Assembly: GCA_964035575.1 (NCBI GenBank)
Contig: OZ037870.1
Location: forward strand, 868,001 to 932,000
Source of the DNA: Rhynchopus sp. YZ270_cl-10
Taxonomy: Eukaryota; Euglenozoa; Diplonemea; Diplonemida; Diplonemidae
Direction of reading: 5' to 3'
Length of the DNA: 64,000 nucleotides
In this document: positions 42,448-55,572 of the stretch, piece by piece
Layout of the letters: each line of letters starts with the position of its first letter
Position numbering within the stretch: the first letter of the stretch is position 1
Translations under genes and position numbers: made by a program
Notes under the pieces: generated by a model
The model's input: the letters and a program-made list of their open reading frames with translations, nothing else
What the model was told of the DNA's origin: nothing
The model's database searches: none

Positions 42448-43779
42448 ATGAATTACAACGTGATTGCGCTTGTCTTTTTCTGTTGCCTGCATGGTGCAGA
42501 AGGCGGGGCATTGCTTGGATACTGGGAAGACTGGGTCGACGTGAAGTGGTGGGACAACAACATCCCCGGCAACTGTCTCATGGGGTGCTTCGAACCTGCC
42601 GCATACTTGACCGCATCGAAACCGTACAGCAACATCAACTATGGGTTCACATTTTTGACGGAAACGCCTTCGCCTGACCAGGTGAGCTGTGACAGCACGG
42701 AGACGTCAGGAAGCGGACCCTGTCCAGTGTGGGATGGGAAAGCGATCTACCTTGCCGCTGCAGGGAAGAACGGTGCGCAGGCGATCACCCCCGACACCAC
42801 GGCCCCAACACCGGGTATCGTCAGCATCATGGAGGCTGGTCGGATGGCGAAGATGCACCCTGATGGGCCTAAGCGCTTCAAGATCTCGCTTGGGGGGTGG
42901 AGTGACTTCGCACGCATGGGCGACAATGCGACTGCAGCAAAGGTGGCGAAGCTGGCAGCAAAGTTGGTTCTTTGGACCTTCGCAGACGGCGTTGATCTGG
43001 ACTTCGAGCACCTCACACCATACTCCGCGATTGCAGATGAATTTGGACCCTTTTCCACTTTGGTTGCAACATTGAAGACAGAGTTGGAAACAACTGTCAA
43101 GTCAGGATGGGTGCAGCGTGCAAACGACGCGGTTGTGCAGCTTCAGGCGGACTACGCAAAGTTGGAGCCCTGGCAGCAAATGGACATGCAGCCGTACTAC
43201 GACACCAACATCAAGTACTGCAAGGAGATTGCGGCAAACGCAGTGCCCCTCTTTGAGGTCACCTGGACCACACGGTTCAACGCATTCCTCCCGAAGGGGA
43301 ACCCATGGAACTACCTTCTCCCCGACAGCCCGAAGCCGAATGTCACCTTTGCGACGGATTACGAAGGTGACAAGATTTACCCGAATGTGGGGCGCTATCT
43401 GGATGCGGTCAACATCATGGCGTATGACGCGGGGAACATCAAACTCAACTTCACCACCATCATGGACAACTTTGTGAGGTACGGCTCTGTCCCGAAGAGC
43501 AAGATCATGATCGGGTTTGAACCTGGTGAGCAGGCTGCGGGGGGTACCTGGGAGGGGCTTGCGATGGACACATCTGTTGTGCAGTACGCTGAGGCGAATG
43601 GGTATGGAGGTGCATTCATCTGGTCAGGCAACCCCAGCCCGACAACCAACCCCGACGGACGCAAGCTCTGCCCCGAAGTCGCGCATATGGCCAACGGCAT
43701 CCTGAAGCCATCCTGGCAATGGGGTCCTATCCCAAACTTCACAAAATGCGACCCCACAACCGGGTGGGCCACGAATTAG
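42448..43779 (+). CDS. GH18 chitinase-like secreted protein, copy 4
   Basis: Same 443-residue product as copy 1. Confidence 0.9.
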   Translation: MNYNVIALVFFCCLHGAEGGALLGYWEDWVDVKWWDNNIPGNCLMGCFEPAAYLTASKPYSNINYGFTFLTETPSPDQVSCDSTETSGSGPCPVWDGKAIYLAAAGKNGAQAITPDTTAPTPGIVSIMEAGRMAKMHPDGPKRFKISLGGWSDFARMGDNATAAKVAKLAAKLVLWTFADGVDLDFEHLTPYSAIADEFGPFSTLVATLKTELETTVKSGWVQRANDAVVQLQADYAKLEPWQQMDMQPYYDTNIKYCKEIAANAVPLFEVTWTTRFNAFLPKGNPWNYLLPDSPKPNVTFATDYEGDKIYPNVGRYLDAVNIMAYDAGNIKLNFTTIMDNFVRYGSVPKSKIMIGFEPGEQAAGGTWEGLAMDTSVVQYAEANGYGGAFIWSGNPSPTTNPDGRKLCPEVAHMANGILKPSWQWGPIPNFTKCDPTTGWATN

Positions 43780-45072
43780 AAGAGCGAAATACTATCTTAG
43801 CCCAAAAAGCCTTCGGGTTTGGGGTGACGCAATGTGTGTCTAAACAAAACGATTTTCCAATGAAATAAACAAAAAACGAAACCTCAATTTTTTACACTCT
43901 GTGTTCCTCCCCCACTTTCTGGCATGTGTTCTGCACAGATTGTGTGAAGAGGGGTGGGGAGGACCCATCTAATGTCTTCTATTTGATAAGGTGGCTAAGC
44001 ACTGTGAGGCTTGGGTTCATCTTACCAAAACGTTTCTGATACAGTCTAGTTGTTTGGTGCTCCGTGCCTGATACAGCGGAGCGGCGAACTAACCCTTTTT
44101 GTGATGAAGGTGACTCAGCATGAGAGGCTGAGGGTCATCTTGTAGACTTTTCTACTTTTTCTTTTGTCTTCTTGCTATACCATTCGTGTGCACGTAGGTG
44201 GCAAAGTGCTGCTTTGCTGCCCCAACGTTATTTTGAAAAGATACGCGTGTGTGCACAGCGAGACACATCCAACTAAGTTTTCTCTGTTGGTGAAACCTTG
44301 GTTGTATTCGTGTTGTCTCTTTTCTTCTTCTTTTTCTTCTTTTTTTCAAAAACAAATTTATTGTCTCGGAAAAAGGACTGTCACTGTGCCACTACTCGCA
44401 ATCACTTGCCTGCAAGGTTTTTTGGTTCGAGTTTTGGTACACAAATATTTGTTGTGTTTCCATACACACGCACGTCTACGAACGTCTGTACACAATTCTC
44501 CTCTTCTTGTTCACACCTAGCGACACGATACTTGGATACAATCGTAGAGGATACAAGAAGTGAAAAACTGATATTATTCTAATAACCACCCCCAGGGTTC
44601 TCTCGTTTGTGCAAAACTCTTGAGTTCATTTCCCACATTTTTCTGTTCATTTTATATTTTCTGAAACGTGAGTGTGCCCCTTATGGACACATTCACCCTT
44701 TTCATGATTTTTGTGTCTTTTCAAATAATTTGATCTGAGACATTTCTTTATCGGTTCTTCTGTGTCTACACAAATGGTAGTCTCGGAACTGTGCCCTCTT
44801 TTGGCATCTACGTGTTGAACGATGACATTACGTTCCTGTACAACAACAACGAATATCAACAGTAGACAAGCATTGCCTTAACGTCACACACCCACACTGT
44901 TTTTACACCATTACTTTTTTCCTTACAGCAACAAAAAAGTAGACTCGGTTGTGAATTACATACAAACAAAAGTGACTCATTTCTTTTCTTCCTTAAAATC
45001 ACCCCTCCCTCTGTCTCCTTTTGCCTTCCCCATTTCTATTACAGATTGTAAATTGTCGCCACAAAAAGCACA

Positions 45073-46404
45073 ATGAATTACAACGTGATTGCGCTTGTCT
45101 TTTTCTGTTGCCTGCATGGTGCAGAAGGCGGGGCATTGCTTGGATACTGGGAAGACTGGGTCGACGTGAAGTGGTGGGACAACAACATCCCCGGCAACTG
45201 TCTCATGGGGTGCTTCGAACCTGCCGCATACTTGACCGCATCGAAACCGTACAGCAACATCAACTATGGGTTCACATTTTTGACGGAAACGCCTTCGCCT
45301 GACCAGGTGAGCTGTGACAGCACGGAGACGTCAGGAAGCGGACCCTGTCCAGTGTGGGATGGGAAAGCGATCTACCTTGCCGCTGCAGGGAAGAACGGTG
45401 CGCAGGCGATCACCCCCGACACCACGGCCCCAACACCGGGTATCGTCAGCATCATGGAGGCTGGTCGGATGGCGAAGATGCACCCTGATGGGCCTAAGCG
45501 CTTCAAGATCTCGCTTGGGGGGTGGAGTGACTTCGCACGCATGGGCGACAATGCGACTGCAGCAAAGGTGGCGAAGCTGGCAGCAAAGTTGGTTCTTTGG
45601 ACCTTCGCAGACGGCGTTGATCTGGACTTCGAGCACCTCACACCATACTCCGCGATTGCAGATGAATTTGGACCCTTTTCCACTTTGGTTGCAACATTGA
45701 AGACAGAGTTGGAAACAACTGTCAAGTCAGGATGGGTGCAGCGTGCAAACGACGCGGTTGTGCAGCTTCAGGCGGACTACGCAAAGTTGGAGCCCTGGCA
45801 GCAAATGGACATGCAGCCGTACTACGACACCAACATCAAGTACTGCAAGGAGATTGCGGCAAACGCAGTGCCCCTCTTTGAGGTCACCTGGACCACACGG
45901 TTCAACGCATTCCTCCCGAAGGGGAACCCATGGAACTACCTTCTCCCCGACAGCCCGAAGCCGAATGTCACCTTTGCGACGGATTACGAAGGTGACAAGA
46001 TTTACCCGAATGTGGGGCGCTATCTGGATGCGGTCAACATCATGGCGTATGACGCGGGGAACATCAAACTCAACTTCACCACCATCATGGACAACTTTGT
46101 GAGGTACGGCTCTGTCCCGAAGAGCAAGATCATGATCGGGTTTGAACCTGGTGAGCAGGCTGCGGGGGGTACCTGGGAGGGGCTTGCGATGGACACATCT
46201 GTTGTGCAGTACGCTGAGGCGAATGGGTATGGAGGTGCATTCATCTGGTCAGGCAACCCCAGCCCGACAACCAACCCCGACGGACGCAAGCTCTGCCCCG
46301 AAGTCGCGCATATGGCCAACGGCATCCTGAAGCCATCCTGGCAATGGGGTCCTATCCCAAACTTCACAAAATGCGACCCCACAACCGGGTGGGCCACGAA
46401 TTAG
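45073..46404 (+). CDS. GH18 chitinase-like secreted protein, copy 5
   Basis: Same 443-residue product as copy 1. This is the middle unit of the array. Confidence 0.9.
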   Translation: MNYNVIALVFFCCLHGAEGGALLGYWEDWVDVKWWDNNIPGNCLMGCFEPAAYLTASKPYSNINYGFTFLTETPSPDQVSCDSTETSGSGPCPVWDGKAIYLAAAGKNGAQAITPDTTAPTPGIVSIMEAGRMAKMHPDGPKRFKISLGGWSDFARMGDNATAAKVAKLAAKLVLWTFADGVDLDFEHLTPYSAIADEFGPFSTLVATLKTELETTVKSGWVQRANDAVVQLQADYAKLEPWQQMDMQPYYDTNIKYCKEIAANAVPLFEVTWTTRFNAFLPKGNPWNYLLPDSPKPNVTFATDYEGDKIYPNVGRYLDAVNIMAYDAGNIKLNFTTIMDNFVRYGSVPKSKIMIGFEPGEQAAGGTWEGLAMDTSVVQYAEANGYGGAFIWSGNPSPTTNPDGRKLCPEVAHMANGILKPSWQWGPIPNFTKCDPTTGWATN

Positions 46405-47697
46405 AAGAGCGAAATACTATCTTAGCCCAAAAAGCCTTCGGGTTTGGGGTGACGCAATGTGTGTCTAAACAAAACGATTTTCCAATGAAATAAACAAAAA
46501 ACGAAACCTCAATTTTTTACACTCTGTGTTCCTCCCCCACTTTCTGGCATGTGTTCTGCACAGATTGTGTGAAGAGGGGTGGGGAGGACCCATCTAATGT
46601 CTTCTATTTGATAAGGTGGCTAAGCACTGTGAGGCTTGGGTTCATCTTACCAAAACGTTTCTGATACAGTCTAGTTGTTTGGTGCTCCGTGCCTGATACA
46701 GCGGAGCGGCGAACTAACCCTTTTTGTGATGAAGGTGACTCAGCATGAGAGGCTGAGGGTCATCTTGTAGACTTTTCTACTTTTTCTTTTGTCTTCTTGC
46801 TATACCATTCGTGTGCACGTAGGTGGCAAAGTGCTGCTTTGCTGCCCCAACGTTATTTTGAAAAGATACGCGTGTGTGCACAGCGAGACACATCCAACTA
46901 AGTTTTCTCTGTTGGTGAAACCTTGGTTGTATTCGTGTTGTCTCTTTTCTTCTTCTTTTTCTTCTTTTTTTCAAAAACAAATTTATTGTCTCGGAAAAAG
47001 GACTGTCACTGTGCCACTACTCGCAATCACTTGCCTGCAAGGTTTTTTGGTTCGAGTTTTGGTACACAAATATTTGTTGTGTTTCCATACACACGCACGT
47101 CTACGAACGTCTGTACACAATTCTCCTCTTCTTGTTCACACCTAGCGACACGATACTTGGATACAATCGTAGAGGATACAAGAAGTGAAAAACTGATATT
47201 ATTCTAATAACCACCCCCAGGGTTCTCTCGTTTGTGCAAAACTCTTGAGTTCATTTCCCACATTTTTCTGTTCATTTTATATTTTCTGAAACGTGAGTGT
47301 GCCCCTTATGGACACATTCACCCTTTTCATGATTTTTGTGTCTTTTCAAATAATTTGATCTGAGACATTTCTTTATCGGTTCTTCTGTGTCTACACAAAT
47401 GGTAGTCTCGGAACTGTGCCCTCTTTTGGCATCTACGTGTTGAACGATGACATTACGTTCCTGTACAACAACAACGAATATCAACAGTAGACAAGCATTG
47501 CCTTAACGTCACACACCCACACTGTTTTTACACCATTACTTTTTTCCTTACAGCAACAAAAAAGTAGACTCGGTTGTGAATTACATACAAACAAAAGTGA
47601 CTCATTTCTTTTCTTCCTTAAAATCACCCCTCCCTCTGTCTCCTTTTGCCTTCCCCATTTCTATTACAGATTGTAAATTGTCGCCACAAAAAGCACA

Positions 47698-49029
47698 ATG
47701 AATTACAACGTGATTGCGCTTGTCTTTTTCTGTTGCCTGCATGGTGCAGAAGGCGGGGCATTGCTTGGATACTGGGAAGACTGGGTCGACGTGAAGTGGT
47801 GGGACAACAACATCCCCGGCAACTGTCTCATGGGGTGCTTCGAACCTGCCGCATACTTGACCGCATCGAAACCGTACAGCAACATCAACTATGGGTTCAC
47901 ATTTTTGACGGAAACGCCTTCGCCTGACCAGGTGAGCTGTGACAGCACGGAGACGTCAGGAAGCGGACCCTGTCCAGTGTGGGATGGGAAAGCGATCTAC
48001 CTTGCCGCTGCAGGGAAGAACGGTGCGCAGGCGATCACCCCCGACACCACGGCCCCAACACCGGGTATCGTCAGCATCATGGAGGCTGGTCGGATGGCGA
48101 AGATGCACCCTGATGGGCCTAAGCGCTTCAAGATCTCGCTTGGGGGGTGGAGTGACTTCGCACGCATGGGCGACAATGCGACTGCAGCAAAGGTGGCGAA
48201 GCTGGCAGCAAAGTTGGTTCTTTGGACCTTCGCAGACGGCGTTGATCTGGACTTCGAGCACCTCACACCATACTCCGCGATTGCAGATGAATTTGGACCC
48301 TTTTCCACTTTGGTTGCAACATTGAAGACAGAGTTGGAAACAACTGTCAAGTCAGGATGGGTGCAGCGTGCAAACGACGCGGTTGTGCAGCTTCAGGCGG
48401 ACTACGCAAAGTTGGAGCCCTGGCAGCAAATGGACATGCAGCCGTACTACGACACCAACATCAAGTACTGCAAGGAGATTGCGGCAAACGCAGTGCCCCT
48501 CTTTGAGGTCACCTGGACCACACGGTTCAACGCATTCCTCCCGAAGGGGAACCCATGGAACTACCTTCTCCCCGACAGCCCGAAGCCGAATGTCACCTTT
48601 GCGACGGATTACGAAGGTGACAAGATTTACCCGAATGTGGGGCGCTATCTGGATGCGGTCAACATCATGGCGTATGACGCGGGGAACATCAAACTCAACT
48701 TCACCACCATCATGGACAACTTTGTGAGGTACGGCTCTGTCCCGAAGAGCAAGATCATGATCGGGTTTGAACCTGGTGAGCAGGCTGCGGGGGGTACCTG
48801 GGAGGGGCTTGCGATGGACACATCTGTTGTGCAGTACGCTGAGGCGAATGGGTATGGAGGTGCATTCATCTGGTCAGGCAACCCCAGCCCGACAACCAAC
48901 CCCGACGGACGCAAGCTCTGCCCCGAAGTCGCGCATATGGCCAACGGCATCCTGAAGCCATCCTGGCAATGGGGTCCTATCCCAAACTTCACAAAATGCG
49001 ACCCCACAACCGGGTGGGCCACGAATTAG
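47698..49029 (+). CDS. GH18 chitinase-like secreted protein, copy 6
   Basis: Same 443-residue product as copy 1. Confidence 0.9.
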   Translation: MNYNVIALVFFCCLHGAEGGALLGYWEDWVDVKWWDNNIPGNCLMGCFEPAAYLTASKPYSNINYGFTFLTETPSPDQVSCDSTETSGSGPCPVWDGKAIYLAAAGKNGAQAITPDTTAPTPGIVSIMEAGRMAKMHPDGPKRFKISLGGWSDFARMGDNATAAKVAKLAAKLVLWTFADGVDLDFEHLTPYSAIADEFGPFSTLVATLKTELETTVKSGWVQRANDAVVQLQADYAKLEPWQQMDMQPYYDTNIKYCKEIAANAVPLFEVTWTTRFNAFLPKGNPWNYLLPDSPKPNVTFATDYEGDKIYPNVGRYLDAVNIMAYDAGNIKLNFTTIMDNFVRYGSVPKSKIMIGFEPGEQAAGGTWEGLAMDTSVVQYAEANGYGGAFIWSGNPSPTTNPDGRKLCPEVAHMANGILKPSWQWGPIPNFTKCDPTTGWATN

Positions 49030-50322
49030 AAGAGCGAAATACTATCTTAGCCCAAAAAGCCTTCGGGTTTGGGGTGACGCAATGTGTGTCTAAACAAAAC
49101 GATTTTCCAATGAAATAAACAAAAAACGAAACCTCAATTTTTTACACTCTGTGTTCCTCCCCCACTTTCTGGCATGTGTTCTGCACAGATTGTGTGAAGA
49201 GGGGTGGGGAGGACCCATCTAATGTCTTCTATTTGATAAGGTGGCTAAGCACTGTGAGGCTTGGGTTCATCTTACCAAAACGTTTCTGATACAGTCTAGT
49301 TGTTTGGTGCTCCGTGCCTGATACAGCGGAGCGGCGAACTAACCCTTTTTGTGATGAAGGTGACTCAGCATGAGAGGCTGAGGGTCATCTTGTAGACTTT
49401 TCTACTTTTTCTTTTGTCTTCTTGCTATACCATTCGTGTGCACGTAGGTGGCAAAGTGCTGCTTTGCTGCCCCAACGTTATTTTGAAAAGATACGCGTGT
49501 GTGCACAGCGAGACACATCCAACTAAGTTTTCTCTGTTGGTGAAACCTTGGTTGTATTCGTGTTGTCTCTTTTCTTCTTCTTTTTCTTCTTTTTTTCAAA
49601 AACAAATTTATTGTCTCGGAAAAAGGACTGTCACTGTGCCACTACTCGCAATCACTTGCCTGCAAGGTTTTTTGGTTCGAGTTTTGGTACACAAATATTT
49701 GTTGTGTTTCCATACACACGCACGTCTACGAACGTCTGTACACAATTCTCCTCTTCTTGTTCACACCTAGCGACACGATACTTGGATACAATCGTAGAGG
49801 ATACAAGAAGTGAAAAACTGATATTATTCTAATAACCACCCCCAGGGTTCTCTCGTTTGTGCAAAACTCTTGAGTTCATTTCCCACATTTTTCTGTTCAT
49901 TTTATATTTTCTGAAACGTGAGTGTGCCCCTTATGGACACATTCACCCTTTTCATGATTTTTGTGTCTTTTCAAATAATTTGATCTGAGACATTTCTTTA
50001 TCGGTTCTTCTGTGTCTACACAAATGGTAGTCTCGGAACTGTGCCCTCTTTTGGCATCTACGTGTTGAACGATGACATTACGTTCCTGTACAACAACAAC
50101 GAATATCAACAGTAGACAAGCATTGCCTTAACGTCACACACCCACACTGTTTTTACACCATTACTTTTTTCCTTACAGCAACAAAAAAGTAGACTCGGTT
50201 GTGAATTACATACAAACAAAAGTGACTCATTTCTTTTCTTCCTTAAAATCACCCCTCCCTCTGTCTCCTTTTGCCTTCCCCATTTCTATTACAGATTGTA
50301 AATTGTCGCCACAAAAAGCACA

Positions 50323-51654
50323 ATGAATTACAACGTGATTGCGCTTGTCTTTTTCTGTTGCCTGCATGGTGCAGAAGGCGGGGCATTGCTTGGATACTGG
50401 GAAGACTGGGTCGACGTGAAGTGGTGGGACAACAACATCCCCGGCAACTGTCTCATGGGGTGCTTCGAACCTGCCGCATACTTGACCGCATCGAAACCGT
50501 ACAGCAACATCAACTATGGGTTCACATTTTTGACGGAAACGCCTTCGCCTGACCAGGTGAGCTGTGACAGCACGGAGACGTCAGGAAGCGGACCCTGTCC
50601 AGTGTGGGATGGGAAAGCGATCTACCTTGCCGCTGCAGGGAAGAACGGTGCGCAGGCGATCACCCCCGACACCACGGCCCCAACACCGGGTATCGTCAGC
50701 ATCATGGAGGCTGGTCGGATGGCGAAGATGCACCCTGATGGGCCTAAGCGCTTCAAGATCTCGCTTGGGGGGTGGAGTGACTTCGCACGCATGGGCGACA
50801 ATGCGACTGCAGCAAAGGTGGCGAAGCTGGCAGCAAAGTTGGTTCTTTGGACCTTCGCAGACGGCGTTGATCTGGACTTCGAGCACCTCACACCATACTC
50901 CGCGATTGCAGATGAATTTGGACCCTTTTCCACTTTGGTTGCAACATTGAAGACAGAGTTGGAAACAACTGTCAAGTCAGGATGGGTGCAGCGTGCAAAC
51001 GACGCGGTTGTGCAGCTTCAGGCGGACTACGCAAAGTTGGAGCCCTGGCAGCAAATGGACATGCAGCCGTACTACGACACCAACATCAAGTACTGCAAGG
51101 AGATTGCGGCAAACGCAGTGCCCCTCTTTGAGGTCACCTGGACCACACGGTTCAACGCATTCCTCCCGAAGGGGAACCCATGGAACTACCTTCTCCCCGA
51201 CAGCCCGAAGCCGAATGTCACCTTTGCGACGGATTACGAAGGTGACAAGATTTACCCGAATGTGGGGCGCTATCTGGATGCGGTCAACATCATGGCGTAT
51301 GACGCGGGGAACATCAAACTCAACTTCACCACCATCATGGACAACTTTGTGAGGTACGGCTCTGTCCCGAAGAGCAAGATCATGATCGGGTTTGAACCTG
51401 GTGAGCAGGCTGCGGGGGGTACCTGGGAGGGGCTTGCGATGGACACATCTGTTGTGCAGTACGCTGAGGCGAATGGGTATGGAGGTGCATTCATCTGGTC
51501 AGGCAACCCCAGCCCGACAACCAACCCCGACGGACGCAAGCTCTGCCCCGAAGTCGCGCATATGGCCAACGGCATCCTGAAGCCATCCTGGCAATGGGGT
51601 CCTATCCCAAACTTCACAAAATGCGACCCCACAACCGGGTGGGCCACGAATTAG
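50323..51654 (+). CDS. GH18 chitinase-like secreted protein, copy 7
   Basis: Same 443-residue product as copy 1. Confidence 0.9.
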   Translation: MNYNVIALVFFCCLHGAEGGALLGYWEDWVDVKWWDNNIPGNCLMGCFEPAAYLTASKPYSNINYGFTFLTETPSPDQVSCDSTETSGSGPCPVWDGKAIYLAAAGKNGAQAITPDTTAPTPGIVSIMEAGRMAKMHPDGPKRFKISLGGWSDFARMGDNATAAKVAKLAAKLVLWTFADGVDLDFEHLTPYSAIADEFGPFSTLVATLKTELETTVKSGWVQRANDAVVQLQADYAKLEPWQQMDMQPYYDTNIKYCKEIAANAVPLFEVTWTTRFNAFLPKGNPWNYLLPDSPKPNVTFATDYEGDKIYPNVGRYLDAVNIMAYDAGNIKLNFTTIMDNFVRYGSVPKSKIMIGFEPGEQAAGGTWEGLAMDTSVVQYAEANGYGGAFIWSGNPSPTTNPDGRKLCPEVAHMANGILKPSWQWGPIPNFTKCDPTTGWATN

Positions 51655-52947
51655 AAGAGCGAAATACTATCTTAGCCCAAAAAGCCTTCGGGTTTGGGGT
51701 GACGCAATGTGTGTCTAAACAAAACGATTTTCCAATGAAATAAACAAAAAACGAAACCTCAATTTTTTACACTCTGTGTTCCTCCCCCACTTTCTGGCAT
51801 GTGTTCTGCACAGATTGTGTGAAGAGGGGTGGGGAGGACCCATCTAATGTCTTCTATTTGATAAGGTGGCTAAGCACTGTGAGGCTTGGGTTCATCTTAC
51901 CAAAACGTTTCTGATACAGTCTAGTTGTTTGGTGCTCCGTGCCTGATACAGCGGAGCGGCGAACTAACCCTTTTTGTGATGAAGGTGACTCAGCATGAGA
52001 GGCTGAGGGTCATCTTGTAGACTTTTCTACTTTTTCTTTTGTCTTCTTGCTATACCATTCGTGTGCACGTAGGTGGCAAAGTGCTGCTTTGCTGCCCCAA
52101 CGTTATTTTGAAAAGATACGCGTGTGTGCACAGCGAGACACATCCAACTAAGTTTTCTCTGTTGGTGAAACCTTGGTTGTATTCGTGTTGTCTCTTTTCT
52201 TCTTCTTTTTCTTCTTTTTTTCAAAAACAAATTTATTGTCTCGGAAAAAGGACTGTCACTGTGCCACTACTCGCAATCACTTGCCTGCAAGGTTTTTTGG
52301 TTCGAGTTTTGGTACACAAATATTTGTTGTGTTTCCATACACACGCACGTCTACGAACGTCTGTACACAATTCTCCTCTTCTTGTTCACACCTAGCGACA
52401 CGATACTTGGATACAATCGTAGAGGATACAAGAAGTGAAAAACTGATATTATTCTAATAACCACCCCCAGGGTTCTCTCGTTTGTGCAAAACTCTTGAGT
52501 TCATTTCCCACATTTTTCTGTTCATTTTATATTTTCTGAAACGTGAGTGTGCCCCTTATGGACACATTCACCCTTTTCATGATTTTTGTGTCTTTTCAAA
52601 TAATTTGATCTGAGACATTTCTTTATCGGTTCTTCTGTGTCTACACAAATGGTAGTCTCGGAACTGTGCCCTCTTTTGGCATCTACGTGTTGAACGATGA
52701 CATTACGTTCCTGTACAACAACAACGAATATCAACAGTAGACAAGCATTGCCTTAACGTCACACACCCACACTGTTTTTACACCATTACTTTTTTCCTTA
52801 CAGCAACAAAAAAGTAGACTCGGTTGTGAATTACATACAAACAAAAGTGACTCATTTCTTTTCTTCCTTAAAATCACCCCTCCCTCTGTCTCCTTTTGCC
52901 TTCCCCATTTCTATTACAGATTGTAAATTGTCGCCACAAAAAGCACA

Positions 52948-54279
52948 ATGAATTACAACGTGATTGCGCTTGTCTTTTTCTGTTGCCTGCATGGTGCAGA
53001 AGGCGGGGCATTGCTTGGATACTGGGAAGACTGGGTCGACGTGAAGTGGTGGGACAACAACATCCCCGGCAACTGTCTCATGGGGTGCTTCGAACCTGCC
53101 GCATACTTGACCGCATCGAAACCGTACAGCAACATCAACTATGGGTTCACATTTTTGACGGAAACGCCTTCGCCTGACCAGGTGAGCTGTGACAGCACGG
53201 AGACGTCAGGAAGCGGACCCTGTCCAGTGTGGGATGGGAAAGCGATCTACCTTGCCGCTGCAGGGAAGAACGGTGCGCAGGCGATCACCCCCGACACCAC
53301 GGCCCCAACACCGGGTATCGTCAGCATCATGGAGGCTGGTCGGATGGCGAAGATGCACCCTGATGGGCCTAAGCGCTTCAAGATCTCGCTTGGGGGGTGG
53401 AGTGACTTCGCACGCATGGGCGACAATGCGACTGCAGCAAAGGTGGCGAAGCTGGCAGCAAAGTTGGTTCTTTGGACCTTCGCAGACGGCGTTGATCTGG
53501 ACTTCGAGCACCTCACACCATACTCCGCGATTGCAGATGAATTTGGACCCTTTTCCACTTTGGTTGCAACATTGAAGACAGAGTTGGAAACAACTGTCAA
53601 GTCAGGATGGGTGCAGCGTGCAAACGACGCGGTTGTGCAGCTTCAGGCGGACTACGCAAAGTTGGAGCCCTGGCAGCAAATGGACATGCAGCCGTACTAC
53701 GACACCAACATCAAGTACTGCAAGGAGATTGCGGCAAACGCAGTGCCCCTCTTTGAGGTCACCTGGACCACACGGTTCAACGCATTCCTCCCGAAGGGGA
53801 ACCCATGGAACTACCTTCTCCCCGACAGCCCGAAGCCGAATGTCACCTTTGCGACGGATTACGAAGGTGACAAGATTTACCCGAATGTGGGGCGCTATCT
53901 GGATGCGGTCAACATCATGGCGTATGACGCGGGGAACATCAAACTCAACTTCACCACCATCATGGACAACTTTGTGAGGTACGGCTCTGTCCCGAAGAGC
54001 AAGATCATGATCGGGTTTGAACCTGGTGAGCAGGCTGCGGGGGGTACCTGGGAGGGGCTTGCGATGGACACATCTGTTGTGCAGTACGCTGAGGCGAATG
54101 GGTATGGAGGTGCATTCATCTGGTCAGGCAACCCCAGCCCGACAACCAACCCCGACGGACGCAAGCTCTGCCCCGAAGTCGCGCATATGGCCAACGGCAT
54201 CCTGAAGCCATCCTGGCAATGGGGTCCTATCCCAAACTTCACAAAATGCGACCCCACAACCGGGTGGGCCACGAATTAG
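52948..54279 (+). CDS. GH18 chitinase-like secreted protein, copy 8
   Basis: Same 443-residue product as copy 1. Confidence 0.9.
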   Translation: MNYNVIALVFFCCLHGAEGGALLGYWEDWVDVKWWDNNIPGNCLMGCFEPAAYLTASKPYSNINYGFTFLTETPSPDQVSCDSTETSGSGPCPVWDGKAIYLAAAGKNGAQAITPDTTAPTPGIVSIMEAGRMAKMHPDGPKRFKISLGGWSDFARMGDNATAAKVAKLAAKLVLWTFADGVDLDFEHLTPYSAIADEFGPFSTLVATLKTELETTVKSGWVQRANDAVVQLQADYAKLEPWQQMDMQPYYDTNIKYCKEIAANAVPLFEVTWTTRFNAFLPKGNPWNYLLPDSPKPNVTFATDYEGDKIYPNVGRYLDAVNIMAYDAGNIKLNFTTIMDNFVRYGSVPKSKIMIGFEPGEQAAGGTWEGLAMDTSVVQYAEANGYGGAFIWSGNPSPTTNPDGRKLCPEVAHMANGILKPSWQWGPIPNFTKCDPTTGWATN

Positions 54280-55572
54280 AAGAGCGAAATACTATCTTAG
54301 CCCAAAAAGCCTTCGGGTTTGGGGTGACGCAATGTGTGTCTAAACAAAACGATTTTCCAATGAAATAAACAAAAAACGAAACCTCAATTTTTTACACTCT
54401 GTGTTCCTCCCCCACTTTCTGGCATGTGTTCTGCACAGATTGTGTGAAGAGGGGTGGGGAGGACCCATCTAATGTCTTCTATTTGATAAGGTGGCTAAGC
54501 ACTGTGAGGCTTGGGTTCATCTTACCAAAACGTTTCTGATACAGTCTAGTTGTTTGGTGCTCCGTGCCTGATACAGCGGAGCGGCGAACTAACCCTTTTT
54601 GTGATGAAGGTGACTCAGCATGAGAGGCTGAGGGTCATCTTGTAGACTTTTCTACTTTTTCTTTTGTCTTCTTGCTATACCATTCGTGTGCACGTAGGTG
54701 GCAAAGTGCTGCTTTGCTGCCCCAACGTTATTTTGAAAAGATACGCGTGTGTGCACAGCGAGACACATCCAACTAAGTTTTCTCTGTTGGTGAAACCTTG
54801 GTTGTATTCGTGTTGTCTCTTTTCTTCTTCTTTTTCTTCTTTTTTTCAAAAACAAATTTATTGTCTCGGAAAAAGGACTGTCACTGTGCCACTACTCGCA
54901 ATCACTTGCCTGCAAGGTTTTTTGGTTCGAGTTTTGGTACACAAATATTTGTTGTGTTTCCATACACACGCACGTCTACGAACGTCTGTACACAATTCTC
55001 CTCTTCTTGTTCACACCTAGCGACACGATACTTGGATACAATCGTAGAGGATACAAGAAGTGAAAAACTGATATTATTCTAATAACCACCCCCAGGGTTC
55101 TCTCGTTTGTGCAAAACTCTTGAGTTCATTTCCCACATTTTTCTGTTCATTTTATATTTTCTGAAACGTGAGTGTGCCCCTTATGGACACATTCACCCTT
55201 TTCATGATTTTTGTGTCTTTTCAAATAATTTGATCTGAGACATTTCTTTATCGGTTCTTCTGTGTCTACACAAATGGTAGTCTCGGAACTGTGCCCTCTT
55301 TTGGCATCTACGTGTTGAACGATGACATTACGTTCCTGTACAACAACAACGAATATCAACAGTAGACAAGCATTGCCTTAACGTCACACACCCACACTGT
55401 TTTTACACCATTACTTTTTTCCTTACAGCAACAAAAAAGTAGACTCGGTTGTGAATTACATACAAACAAAAGTGACTCATTTCTTTTCTTCCTTAAAATC
55501 ACCCCTCCCTCTGTCTCCTTTTGCCTTCCCCATTTCTATTACAGATTGTAAATTGTCGCCACAAAAAGCACA